Shown here one piece after another: positions 15,765 to 23,708 of a stretch of DNA of 64,000 bases. This DNA comes from WHSW01 sp963729075. GTDB taxonomy: Bacteria; Actinomycetota; Thermoleophilia; Solirubrobacterales; 70-9. Position numbers and translations under genes: made by a program. The stretch's first letter is position 1. Each line of letters opens with the position of its first letter. Under the pieces are notes generated by a model that ran no database searches, had not been told where the DNA came from, and saw only the letters and a list, made by a program, of their open reading frames with translations. The stretch is from NCBI GenBank assembly GCA_963729075.1, contig CAVSMU010000008.1, positions 310,001-374,000 of the forward strand, given 5' to 3'.

Positions 15765-17483
15765 CTAGCGCTTGTCCTTGACCCGGATCGACCCGCGCAT
15801 GAACGGGTGGATCCGGCAGAAGTACGTGTAGGTCTTCCCCGGCTTGGTCAGCGGCGGCGTCGTGTAGACGTTCGAGTCCGTCGTGACGCCGACGCTGGAC
15901 TGCCCGCTGAAGTCGATCCGGTCGCTGTCGAAGCCGAGCTGGCCGGAGTCGAACTTGATCGGCCCGCGCGCGAGCGGGTAGCCGATCCCCGAGCCGCGGT
16001 TACAGGGCGCCTTGCACGAGGTGATGCTGTGCCAGGCCTGATCGAGGTCCGGCATGTCCTGGGTGGCGTCGAGGTTGGTGAAGGTGACGGTCTGGCCCGG
16101 CTGGATCGTCGGCGGGCGCATGAGGTCCGCGGGGACGCCACGGCGCGCCGCGTAGCCGCCCGGCGAGTACTCGAACGCGTTGATCTCGATGCCGGTGCTC
16201 GGAAGCGGCCCCGCGCCCGGCAGGTCGGTGGGATCGGGGAGCTTGAGGTTCTTGCGCGCCTGCTTGTCCTTGTTCTCGGGCAGGCGGCCGTGGGTGAGGA
16301 TCCCGCCGGCGTCGTACATCGCCCGCACCGCGGCGTCGTCGGCGAACGGGTCCTTGGCCAGCGGATCGGGGGCCGTGCTGATGCCCAGCGGCATGATCCC
16401 CATCGACTCGTACCACGAGGCGCGCTTGACGTCGTAGGTGGCGCTGACCGAGACCGTGTCTCCCTGCTTGAGCGCGATCCGCCAGTCGCTGCGGGTGCCC
16501 TCCATCGACACGTCCCAGCTCACCGCGCCGGCGGGCTCGTAGTAGCGGGCGTCGGAGCGGAACAGCGGTCTGACCTCTGCCGGGTCGTCGCCATCCACCT
16601 CGCCGGCGTCGGGCCCGTCGCGGGCGACCTGGAGGTCGACGTGCAGTCCGCCGGGATGCAGGTGGCCGTAGGTGGTGATGAGGTTGAGGTCCCGCGGCAC
16701 GGTCCAGCTGTGGCCCGGGCTGATCTTCTTGCGCTCCTCGTACCCTGGCTCCGCCGGGTCGGTCGGGACCTCGTCCGGGAACACGTACTCCCCGTCGCCG
16801 TCGCGGTCGAAGCCCTGCTCCGCGTCGAACACCGGGTAGATCTGCGGGAAGCCGGCCACGTCCATCCACTGGACGCGGAGCGGATTGATGTCACCACGCG
16901 GCGCGTCCGCCGGCACCCAGTCGATCTCCCAGGTGATGTAGACCGAGCGGTCGCCCTTCGCGGTCAGCGCGTGGATCATGTAGTCCAGGCCCCACGTCTC
17001 GTCGCCACCGACCCGCAGGCCATAGCCCGGCGGGGCCTTGACGTGCGTCTTCTCCTCGCCCGCCGCGAACACCGGCCCCCCCAGACCGGGCGAGAGCCAC
17101 ACGACGTGGTGCAGGTGCAGGTCCCAGACCGGCGGCTTGACGAGGCTTCCGTCGGGAAGGATCTCGACCATGCTCGGCTTGAACCGGGTCACGTAGCCCT
17201 GCGCGTTGGAGCCGGGTGCGAAGACGCTCGTGTCGGCGGGACCGCTGATCTTGGTCGCGTTCGGGCAGGTCTTGCTGATGCCCCACAGGTTGGTGTTCTG
17301 GCCCGGGTGAATCGGGATCGCGTCGCTGCGGCAGCTGAACGTGCTCATGTCCGGGTAGCTGGCCCGCTCCAGCTTCGGCTCCTTCTTCGGGGGCTTCGCA
17401 GCAGCGCCGGCCGGCATCAGCAGCACCGCGACCGCGCCCAATAGGACGGCCGCCACCACATCCCTGCGAAAAAGTCTCGTCAT
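15765..17483 (-). CDS. Secreted PHM-like copper-type protein with C-terminal cupredoxin-like domain
   Basis: A 572-residue exported protein. The ATG at 17483 gives RLFRRD followed by a hydrophobic stretch and an Ala-rich cleavage region (about residues 1-29), a Sec signal peptide. Two His-rich motifs, DLHLHHVVW (121-129) and TYGHLHPGG (271-279), resemble the copper ligands of peptidylglycine-monooxygenase-like domains. The last 130 residues look like a cupredoxin: WHSITSC (His 485) and FCRIHPFM (Cys 556, His 559, Met 562), matching a type-1 copper ligand set. Reaction unknown; copper redox chemistry outside the cell is inferred. It is not a standard nitrite reductase or multicopper oxidase. 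An in-frame TTG at 17492 is an unlikely start. Confidence 0.7.
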   Translation of the reverse strand: MTRLFRRDVVAAVLLGAVAVLLMPAGAAAKPPKKEPKLERASYPDMSTFSCRSDAIPIHPGQNTNLWGISKTCPNATKISGPADTSVFAPGSNAQGYVTRFKPSMVEILPDGSLVKPPVWDLHLHHVVWLSPGLGGPVFAAGEEKTHVKAPPGYGLRVGGDETWGLDYMIHALTAKGDRSVYITWEIDWVPADAPRGDINPLRVQWMDVAGFPQIYPVFDAEQGFDRDGDGEYVFPDEVPTDPAEPGYEERKKISPGHSWTVPRDLNLITTYGHLHPGGLHVDLQVARDGPDAGEVDGDDPAEVRPLFRSDARYYEPAGAVSWDVSMEGTRSDWRIALKQGDTVSVSATYDVKRASWYESMGIMPLGISTAPDPLAKDPFADDAAVRAMYDAGGILTHGRLPENKDKQARKNLKLPDPTDLPGAGPLPSTGIEINAFEYSPGGYAARRGVPADLMRPPTIQPGQTVTFTNLDATQDMPDLDQAWHSITSCKAPCNRGSGIGYPLARGPIKFDSGQLGFDSDRIDFSGQSSVGVTTDSNVYTTPPLTKPGKTYTYFCRIHPFMRGSIRVKDKR

Positions 17484-17603
17484 CAAGGTCAAGGCTCGGA
17501 AACGCGCTCGCGCAGGACTATAAACACAGACGGACCCAAATAGCTCCGGGGGCGAATCGAACCCGCCGAGTCTTGACCGCCGGTCAGCGGTGCCGCCCGA
17601 CGA

Positions 17604-18320
17604 TCACGCCTGCCTGTTCAGCGCGATGTCTCTGTAATGCGACCGCTCGCGGGAGCCGAACTCATCGGCCTTCCCGCGCGGGTCCAAGCGCGTGAGCACG
17701 CGGTAGCGCAGCCAGAGCAGTCCGTCGTCGAGCCGCTTGGTGCCCAGCGACTCGAGGCGGGTCGCGCTCGACGGGACGGGACCGTGCCAGCGCCGGTCGG
17801 TCGCGCCGCCGACCACGCACGGATGGACCAGCAGGCTGAGCTCGTCCACGAGCCCGGCGTCGAGCAGCGCGCCGGTCAGCGCGCCGCCGCTGTCGACCCT
17901 GACAACCTCCGCGCCCTCGCGCTCGGCCAGCATCGCCAGCACGGCGACGAGGTCGACGCGCTCCTCGCCGGTGAAGAGCACCCGCTCGGGGCCGTGGTTC
18001 GCGGGCGCGGCGGTGGCGAACGCGCGCAGCGCGATCACCCCGGACCAGTGGCCGCAATCGCGCAGCGCTTCCCACTGCCGCACGCGTCCGCGCCCGTCGA
18101 CGACCGCGAGCAACGGGGCGTCGGCGGCCGGTCCGGGCCGAGGCGCGGCCGCCAGCGCCTCCTCCTGTGCGAGGACCGTGTCGGCCCCCGCGAGGGTGAC
18201 GTCCTCTGACCACGTGCGCGCGAGCTCGTAGAAGCGGCCGACATCCGGCTCGAAGCCGGTGGTCGCGCCGTCGAGCGAGACGGCGACGTGGGCGACCACA
18301 TGCGGGCGGCGGGCGGGCAT
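17604..18320 (-). CDS. RibD C-terminal-domain-like reductase
   Basis: A 238-residue protein of the dihydrofolate-reductase-like RibD family. HVVAHVAVSLDGATTGFEPD is the N-terminal strand with the conserved Ser-Leu-Asp-Gly, and LAGADTVLAQEEAL corresponds to the substrate-loop helix. EVVRVDSGGALTGALLDAGLVDEL is the NADPH-binding Gly-rich turn and helix, and VHPCVVGG ends the sheet. Fused or stand-alone versions reduce the ribosyl chain in riboflavin synthesis, but isolated genes like this one usually have unknown substrates. Nothing riboflavin-related is nearby. The next gene on the strand (VOC protein) begins upstream at 19215, with a gap of about 28 bases between the genes, so the two may form an operon. 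Confidence 0.82.
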   Translation of the reverse strand: MPARRPHVVAHVAVSLDGATTGFEPDVGRFYELARTWSEDVTLAGADTVLAQEEALAAAPRPGPAADAPLLAVVDGRGRVRQWEALRDCGHWSGVIALRAFATAAPANHGPERVLFTGEERVDLVAVLAMLAEREGAEVVRVDSGGALTGALLDAGLVDELSLLVHPCVVGGATDRRWHGPVPSSATRLESLGTKRLDDGLLWLRYRVLTRLDPRGKADEFGSRERSHYRDIALNRQA

Positions 18321-18348
18321 CAGGCGACCTCGAGCTCGGTGGGGCGGC

Positions 18349-19215
18349 CTACTCGGGAGGCACGAACTTGCTCGCCGTGAACACGGCTCCCTGGGGATCG
18401 CGGAGGACTGTCGTCCTCACCCAGGGGGCGTCGAACGGGGGTGTGAGGACCTCGCCTCCCAGCTCCGTCGCGCGCTCGGCGGTCGCGTCGGCGTCCTCCA
18501 CCGCGAAAGTCACACCCCAGTGCGCCGGCGCGTCCTCTCCGAACCCGTCGTCGGTCATCAGCACGATGGAGGCGATCGCGTCGGCGAACCCCTCCGGCGC
18601 TCCCATCTCGTCCATCCGCGCATGCAGCCCCGGGGTCCGCTGCTCGAGGAAATCCCCGTAGCCGGGCCGTCGCCAGAAGCCGAACTCCGCGCCGTCCTGT
18701 CCCAGGCCGCTCTCCTCCCAGCCGAACACCTCGCCGTAGAAGGCGCGCGCACCGTCGGGATCGCGCGTGTAGAGGTCGCTGAAGTTCCAGCTGCCGGGCT
18801 CGTTGACGAGCTCGGCGCCGCGGTGCTCGCCGGCCTGCCAGACGCAGATCGCCGCCCCGCTGCGGTCGGCCAGGACGGCCATCCTGCCCGCGCCGAGGAC
18901 GTCGAAGGGCTCGCCGAGCACCTGGCCACCGGCCGCCGTGACCGCGGCGGCCGCATCGTCGGCACTGTCGACCCAAACGTAGGAGCTCCAGGCCGGCGTC
19001 GGAGGCGCTCCCTCCTGCTGCGAGCCGACCGCGGCCACGTCCTGGCCTCGCAGCCGCGCGACGAAGTAGTTGCCGGGCGCGTCGGCCGGCATGCGGTCCT
19101 CGAACTCCCACCCGAAGACGCCTTCGTAGAAGGCGACCGCCGCCTCGGGGTCCGGCTGGGCGGTGTCGACCCAGCACGGGACTCCGGGGATGTATCGGTC
19201 TCGGTCCTCGGGCAT
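18349..19215 (-). CDS. VOC-family protein with two glyoxalase-like modules
   Basis: A 288-residue protein built from two tandem vicinal-oxygen-chelate modules. The first begins PGVPCWVDTAQPDPEAAVAFY followed by VFGWEFEDRM; the second begins WNFSDLYTRDPDGARAFY followed by VFGWEESGLG. These are duplicated beta-alpha-beta repeats. Family members are glyoxalases, dioxygenases or resistance proteins. The ligand His/Glu positions are not conserved enough here to assign a metal-dependent reaction. The gene is divergent from the WYL regulator at 19304, and an excellent palindrome lies between them, so it is probably that regulator's target. Confidence 0.85.
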   Translation of the reverse strand: MPEDRDRYIPGVPCWVDTAQPDPEAAVAFYEGVFGWEFEDRMPADAPGNYFVARLRGQDVAAVGSQQEGAPPTPAWSSYVWVDSADDAAAAVTAAGGQVLGEPFDVLGAGRMAVLADRSGAAICVWQAGEHRGAELVNEPGSWNFSDLYTRDPDGARAFYGEVFGWEESGLGQDGAEFGFWRRPGYGDFLEQRTPGLHARMDEMGAPEGFADAIASIVLMTDDGFGEDAPAHWGVTFAVEDADATAERATELGGEVLTPPFDAPWVRTTVLRDPQGAVFTASKFVPPE

Positions 19216-19264
19216 CGCGCTCCCTTCGTCGATCTCGGCTCCGCCACCCTACGATGGGTTTAGG

Positions 19265-19297
19265 CCAATATCTGTCCTCAATTGCGAGGACTATTGG
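19265..19297. promoter_or_regulatory. Palindromic operator between VOC gene and WYL regulator
   Basis: Nested inverted repeats: CCAATA (19265-19270) pairs with TATTGG (19292-19297), and GTCCTC (19274-19279) pairs with GAGGAC (19286-19291) around a six-base centre. The site lies seven bases before the regulator ATG and 50 bases from the divergent VOC start. It fits an autoregulatory site for the adjacent YafY-type protein; binding is inferred. Confidence 0.75.
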
Positions 19298-19303
19298 GAG
19301 GCC

Positions 19304-20269
19304 ATGACCGAGACCTCGAGCCGGCTCCTGACCCTGCTGTCCCTGCTCCAAGCGCGCCGCGACTGGCCTGGCGCCGAGCTGGCCGACAGGCTGGAGGTCT
19401 CGGGCCGCACGATCCGGCGTGACGTCGACCGGCTCCGCGGGCTCGGCTACCCGGTGGAGTCGCTGCCCGGCCCGGCCGGCGGCTATCGGCTTCGCGCCGG
19501 CACCGCCATGCCGCCCCTGGTCCTGGACGACGACGAGGCGATCGCGATCGCCGTCGGACTGCGGACCGCCGCCGGCGCCTCCGTGACCGGGATCGAGGAG
19601 ACGTCGGTGCGGGCGCTGGTGAAGCTCGAGCAGGTGCTCCCGGCGCACCTTCGGCGCCGCGTCAGCGCGCTCGGGGCTGCGACGACGACGCTTCCGGCCG
19701 GGGGCCCGACGGTCGACCCCCAGTTGCTGACCGTGATCGCCGCCGCCTGCCGTGACTCCGAGTGCGTCCGCTTCGGGTACCGGAGCCGCGAGGGGGTCGA
19801 CAGCCGGCGCGAGGTGGAGCCGCACTCGCTGGTCAACCTCGGACGGCGCTGGTACGTCCTCGCGTGGGACCGAGGCCGAAGCGATTGGCGCACGTTCCGC
19901 GTCGACCGTCTCTCCAAGCCCGCGCCCACCGGCGTGCGCTTCACCGCCCGCAAGCCGCCGGCGAAGGACGCCGCGACCTACGTCGCGCAGAGCCTGTCGG
20001 CAGCACCGCACCGCTACGAGGCGCGGGTGACGCTGCACGCCCCGGCCGATGCCGTGCGCGGTCAGGTGCCGTCGGCGTGGGGCACGATCGAGCCGATCGA
20101 CAAGCGGAGCTGCGAGTACCGGACCGGCGACGACGACCTGGCCTGGCTCGCCCTCCGGGTCGCGATGCTCGGGGTCGAGTTCGAGGTTCGCGAGCCCCCG
20201 GAGCTCGTCGAGCACCTGCGCACCCTGGCACGGCGCGTGGAGCGGGCGACCGAACGCCGGCCGGGCTGA
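19304..20269 (+). CDS. YafY-family transcriptional regulator (HTH plus WYL domain)
   Basis: A 321-residue DNA-binding regulator. Residues 1-60 are a DeoR/HTH_11-type helix-turn-helix (ELADRLEVSGRTIRRDVDRLRGLGYPV). A linker then leads to a WYL domain with FGYRSREG...RREVEPHSLVNLGRRWYVLAWD, the Trp-Tyr-Leu-like core strand. A C-terminal WCX-like extension covers roughly residues 225-320. WYL domains sense nucleic acid or small ligands. The ATG is preceded by GGGAGG with a short spacer. It probably controls itself and the divergent VOC gene through the palindrome at 19265-19297. Confidence 0.9.
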   Translation: MTETSSRLLTLLSLLQARRDWPGAELADRLEVSGRTIRRDVDRLRGLGYPVESLPGPAGGYRLRAGTAMPPLVLDDDEAIAIAVGLRTAAGASVTGIEETSVRALVKLEQVLPAHLRRRVSALGAATTTLPAGGPTVDPQLLTVIAAACRDSECVRFGYRSREGVDSRREVEPHSLVNLGRRWYVLAWDRGRSDWRTFRVDRLSKPAPTGVRFTARKPPAKDAATYVAQSLSAAPHRYEARVTLHAPADAVRGQVPSAWGTIEPIDKRSCEYRTGDDDLAWLALRVAMLGVEFEVREPPELVEHLRTLARRVERATERRPG

Positions 20270-20323
20270 CACGGGTATCCGCGAGGCCCGCCGCGACCCC
20301 TGGAACGTGATGGGATTGCCGGG

Positions 20324-20782
20324 GTGAACCTGGAGCGCGACTTCGCGGCCGAGGGCAGGGCGATCATCGACGCCAACCTCTACATGGTGCTCGGGACTGC
20401 GGACCGCGCCGGACGGCCCTGGGCCACCCCGGTCTACTACGCGCACGCCGACTACCGCGAGTTCCTCTGGGTCTCCAAGCCCGAGGCCAGACACTCCCGC
20501 AACCTCGAGGCACGGGAGGCCGTGAGCATCGTCATCTTCGACTCGACGGTCCCGATCAACAGCGGGCGCGCCGTCTACGTGTCCGCCGCCGCACGCAGGC
20601 TCGACGGCGATCGCGCAGCGGCGGCCCTCGCCGTCTACTCGCGCCGCGGGGTCTCCCACGGCGGCCGCGTGTTCAGCGCCGGCGACGTGGAGCCGCCGGC
20701 ACGCCTGCGCCTCTACGCCGCCACGGCGCTGGACGCCTTCGTGCTCGACGAGAACGATGAGCGGGTGCCGGTCGCCCTGTAG
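20324..20782 (+). CDS. Pyridoxamine-5'-phosphate-oxidase-like flavin-binding protein
   Basis: A 152-residue split-barrel protein. NLYMVLGTADRAGRPWATPVYYA is the classic opening of the PNPOx/F420-binding family, followed by FLWVSKPEARHSRNLEAREAVSIVIFD, where Ser-Arg-Asn contact the cofactor phosphate. It likely binds FMN or F420 and reduces or binds a small substrate in the cytoplasm; the reaction is not assigned. The start is a GTG with GGGG upstream. The gene lies about 50 bases downstream of the WYL regulator on the same strand and could be read with it. Confidence 0.85.
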   Translation: MNLERDFAAEGRAIIDANLYMVLGTADRAGRPWATPVYYAHADYREFLWVSKPEARHSRNLEAREAVSIVIFDSTVPINSGRAVYVSAAARRLDGDRAAAALAVYSRRGVSHGGRVFSAGDVEPPARLRLYAATALDAFVLDENDERVPVAL

Positions 20783-20797
20783 CGGGGTGGCCATTGC

Positions 20798-21394
20798 CTA
20801 GCGGGTCCGCCTCCGGTAGTACGCCCGCGCCTTCTCTCGGTCGCCGCAGACCTTCATCGAGCACCAGCGAGCGCTCCCGTTCCGCGACTGGTCGAAGAAG
20901 ACCCAGCCGCAATCGCGGCCGGGGCACGCCTTCAACCGCTCCCAGCCGCCGTCGATCATCGCCCCCGCCGCGCTCGCCAGCAGGACGCCGAGCGCGGGGT
21001 CGGCGCCCGCCGCGTTGACCGGTACGAAATCGGGCCCCTCGGGTCCGAGGCGGACCTCGGTCGCGATTCCCTTCGACGCCTCGCGCAGCTCGTCGACCGC
21101 GCCGGGGTCGAGGGCCCGCCCGTTGTTGCAGAAGGCGAGCGCGCGAAGCCCCTCGCGGATCGCGAGTGCGCGGTCGAGGTCGCGGCGACTGAGCCGCCGA
21201 CGCTCCCCCGGAAGCCCTCGGGAGGCGAACCAGGCCGCCAGGGCCCCGGGGCTGGTCAGCAGGTCGCCGTGGCCCGGGTCCGAGAGATCGAAACGCGTGT
21301 TCAGGAAGGCCTGGAGCAGCCCCAGCCGGCCGGGCGCCGGCTGGCGCCCGCCGGGTTGGGGGTCCACGAAGGCGTGGTCGTTCTCACCAGTCAA
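20798..21394 (-). CDS. CGNR zinc-finger (ABATE-domain) regulator
   Basis: A 198-residue protein with an N-terminal ABATE-like helical domain (LGLLQAFLNTRFDLSD, then a helical core with DLDRALAIREGLRAL) and a C-terminal CGNR zinc finger. The finger reads CPGRDCGWVFFDQSRN then WCSMKVCGDREKARAYYRR, giving the four Cys ligands and the basic recognition tail. These are stress-responsive transcription factors common in actinobacteria. The frame opens with a TTG at 21394; a GTG nine codons later is an alternative. The upstream AT-rich patch TAGATAGT, unusual for this genome, may hold its promoter. It converges with the PNPOx-like gene. Confidence 0.88.
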   Translation of the reverse strand: MTGENDHAFVDPQPGGRQPAPGRLGLLQAFLNTRFDLSDPGHGDLLTSPGALAAWFASRGLPGERRRLSRRDLDRALAIREGLRALAFCNNGRALDPGAVDELREASKGIATEVRLGPEGPDFVPVNAAGADPALGVLLASAAGAMIDGGWERLKACPGRDCGWVFFDQSRNGSARWCSMKVCGDREKARAYYRRRTR

Positions 21395-21457
21395 ATCGTT
21401 TAGATAGTAAGGTACGAGGCACGAGGACGTTGCAGGGGGCGATTATCGGAGGTGCCG

Positions 21458-22486
21458 ATGACGGGTCTGGCCGGCCGGCGGGCAAGGGTTGGAGTGAAGT
21501 CGGGGTGCATGGTCGCCCTGACGGTCGCCCTCGGCCTCCTGGCGGGATGCGGCGGGGACGAACCGGCCGCGCCCCCGACCGGTCCGATGGCCGAGGCGCT
21601 CGACGAGCTGGGCGGCGGCGGCGACGGATCGATCGGCGTCAGCTGGGCCGATCCGCAGCTGGTCCGCCGATCCGGGGGTGGCCCCGCCCTGATGGATCTG
21701 GCGCTCGGCCCCAACGCAGGGACCGTGGTGGAGGCCGCCCCTCGGCTGCGCGAGCGTTTCGGACTCGACCCGCTCGCGGCCGAGCGACTTGTCGCCATCG
21801 GCGGGTCCTACGCGTTCGGCCTGCGGATCGACGGCGTCGACGGGGGCGAGCTGGCGTCCGAGCTGGTTGCCGACGGTGGCCACGCACGCCGATCCGGCGA
21901 CCTTCGATTGATCGAGATCGGCGACTATGCCGTCGTCCCCGACGCGCTGCTCGACGCAGGGGTCTCGGGCCTCGGGGCATTCGACGCCCTCGGCCCGGGG
22001 CTCGCGGTCCTGGCGATCTCCGACCGGGCGCGTGCCTCGCTGCTCGGCCAGAGCGAGCGCCTGCTCGACGAGCCGACCTATCGCGCCGCGGTCCAATGCC
22101 TCGGGGACGTCGTCGCGGCGCGGATAATTCCCGATCAGCACCTCGTCTCGACGGATCTCGGGGTCGACCTCGTGGCGGTCGGGGTCCGGCGCGAGGGCGA
22201 GGTGGTGTGTGCGATCGGCGGGACGCCGGAGCGTGCCGACGAGGTGCAGACCGGCTTCGAGCGCGCGCTCAGCCCGGGGGCCCGCGATCCGATCACCCGC
22301 GAGCCGATCGAACGCTCGGTTGCGAGCGCGCGGGTGGAGAGCGCCCCGTACGACGGGGTCGAGACCGTTCGGGCCGAGATCACGTTGACTCCGGCCGAGC
22401 AACGCGGCTACGTCTTCGGCGTGCTGTCGCGAGCGACCGTGGTCGGCTGGATCAACGGCGTGTCGCGGACGTACACCCGCGGCTGA
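21458..22486 (+). CDS. Predicted lipoprotein of unknown function
   Basis: A 342-residue exported protein. The ATG at 21458 has GGAGG five bases upstream and beats the in-frame GTG six bases earlier. A basic N-terminus and hydrophobic stretch end in LLAGCGG, a lipobox, so it should be lipid-anchored on the outer face of the membrane. The mature part has no recognised domain. It alternates Gly/Ala-rich helices with strands (FGLDPLAAERLVAIGGSYAF, RLIEIGDYAVVPDALLDAGV), which could be a solute-binding or DUF3352-like fold, but this is a guess. It converges with the metalloprotease-like gene. Confidence 0.7.
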   Translation: MTGLAGRRARVGVKSGCMVALTVALGLLAGCGGDEPAAPPTGPMAEALDELGGGGDGSIGVSWADPQLVRRSGGGPALMDLALGPNAGTVVEAAPRLRERFGLDPLAAERLVAIGGSYAFGLRIDGVDGGELASELVADGGHARRSGDLRLIEIGDYAVVPDALLDAGVSGLGAFDALGPGLAVLAISDRARASLLGQSERLLDEPTYRAAVQCLGDVVAARIIPDQHLVSTDLGVDLVAVGVRREGEVVCAIGGTPERADEVQTGFERALSPGARDPITREPIERSVASARVESAPYDGVETVRAEITLTPAEQRGYVFGVLSRATVVGWINGVSRTYTRG

Positions 22487-22496
22487 CGCGGCGCGC

Positions 22497-23708
22497 TCAG
22501 TCGCGGACTCTGAAGCGGAACTTGTCCGGCTTCGGCGAGGAGTTGCCGGCCCGGTCGCGAGCGAGCGCCCGGAGCAGGTGCCTTCCGGAGTCCAGCTCCG
22601 GCGCGACGAACCGCCGGCCACAGCGACGGAAGGGTGCCGCGTCGATCCGGCACCGGATGCGGACGGCGTCCTCGTCGGCAACGACCCGAAAGCGCGGTGT
22701 CCTGTCGGAGGTGCGGCGCTTGCCCTTGATCTCGACCAGCGGCCCGAGGTTGTCGGGGGCGCAGGCGCCGATCTCGCAGAGGAAGGGTGAGTTGTAGGTG
22801 TTCCAATGCGTCGCCAGATACGAGCCGGCAGGTGGAGCGGGGCTGAAGTAGTCGTCGCCGCCGCAGTCGAGCGGCAATGCGATCGAGGTCGTCGGGCGGT
22901 TGAGCGCCGCGCAGCGCGCGCCGGTGAAGCACATCAGGTCGGTGCCGTCGGAGCAGTGACCCCCGCCGTCGCTGTTCGGCGCGCTCGCCTGAATCGCCCC
23001 GAGGTTGTGGAAGATCTCATGGACCCCCTCCTGCGCGGCGTGCTGGGCGCCGTCCCCGGTCGCGGAGAAGTTGAACACGAACGCGAACTGACCACCGGCC
23101 CCGTACGCGGCGCCCGACGGCGAGTCGTCGTTCGGGATCGCCGCGAGCCCGCCCGCCTGTCGGTTGAGGATCGAGGGGACATAGACGAGGAAGTTGCGGG
23201 GCGAGGGCTGCGGGCCGAGCAGGCCGGCGAGGTCGTCGCGCAGGCGATTCGACGAGAGCGTTCCCTGGGGCGGAACGTAGTACGCGCTTGGCCGCGGGAG
23301 GCTCACCCGCTGGACGTCGACGCAATCGGGGCCCTCGGAGGTGCCCAGGTCGAACGCGATCGACTTCCGGTCCCCCGACTCGAGGTAGACGTACTCCATC
23401 GCGTCGCGCACGGCCTGCGCGAGGCGCGGGTAGTAGGCGGCCGCCTCGTTCGGCGCGTCGGCGGGGTGCGCGTAGACGACCTTGACCACGGGCGTCCCGG
23501 CCGGCTGAAACGCGTGCGCCGCATCGTCGGCGGCGGTATCCACGAAGCCGCAGGAAGCGTCGGGAAGATAGGCCGGATGCTGCCCGGCGACACGCGGGCC
23601 GGCCTTCGCACGGTCGGCGTCGCGCGCGGCCGACGCCCCGCCGGATGTCAGGGCGGGCGCCACGAGCACCGCGATCAGCGCCGACGCGGCGCCGAGGCCG
23701 ACGCGCAT
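22497..23708 (-). CDS. Secreted putative zinc metalloprotease-like protein
   Basis: A 403-residue protein with a Sec signal peptide (residues 1-28, Ala-rich end). A single HExxH motif occurs in GVHEIFHNLGAIQ, followed after about 20 residues by GGGHCSDGTDLMCF; the second His or Asp could complete a metzincin-like zinc site. Cys pairs throughout suggest disulfides outside the cell. The last 90 residues (KGKRRTSDRTPRFRVVA, then RCRIDAAPFRRC and LDSGRHLLRALARDRAGN) resemble an Ig-like adhesion repeat. The start overlaps the glycerate kinase stop by one base (TGATG), so it is translationally coupled to a metabolic gene, an odd partner. Peptidase activity is inferred from the motif alone. Confidence 0.7.
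   Translation of the reverse strand: MRVGLGAASALIAVLVAPALTSGGASAARDADRAKAGPRVAGQHPAYLPDASCGFVDTAADDAAHAFQPAGTPVVKVVYAHPADAPNEAAAYYPRLAQAVRDAMEYVYLESGDRKSIAFDLGTSEGPDCVDVQRVSLPRPSAYYVPPQGTLSSNRLRDDLAGLLGPQPSPRNFLVYVPSILNRQAGGLAAIPNDDSPSGAAYGAGGQFAFVFNFSATGDGAQHAAQEGVHEIFHNLGAIQASAPNSDGGGHCSDGTDLMCFTGARCAALNRPTTSIALPLDCGGDDYFSPAPPAGSYLATHWNTYNSPFLCEIGACAPDNLGPLVEIKGKRRTSDRTPRFRVVADEDAVRIRCRIDAAPFRRCGRRFVAPELDSGRHLLRALARDRAGNSSPKPDKFRFRVRD

Noticed and set aside
18320..20794. 824-codon minus-strand frame spanning several genes
   Set aside because: Mostly complement of the WYL regulator and PNPOx-like gene, with the VOC gene present in a different, motif-bearing frame.
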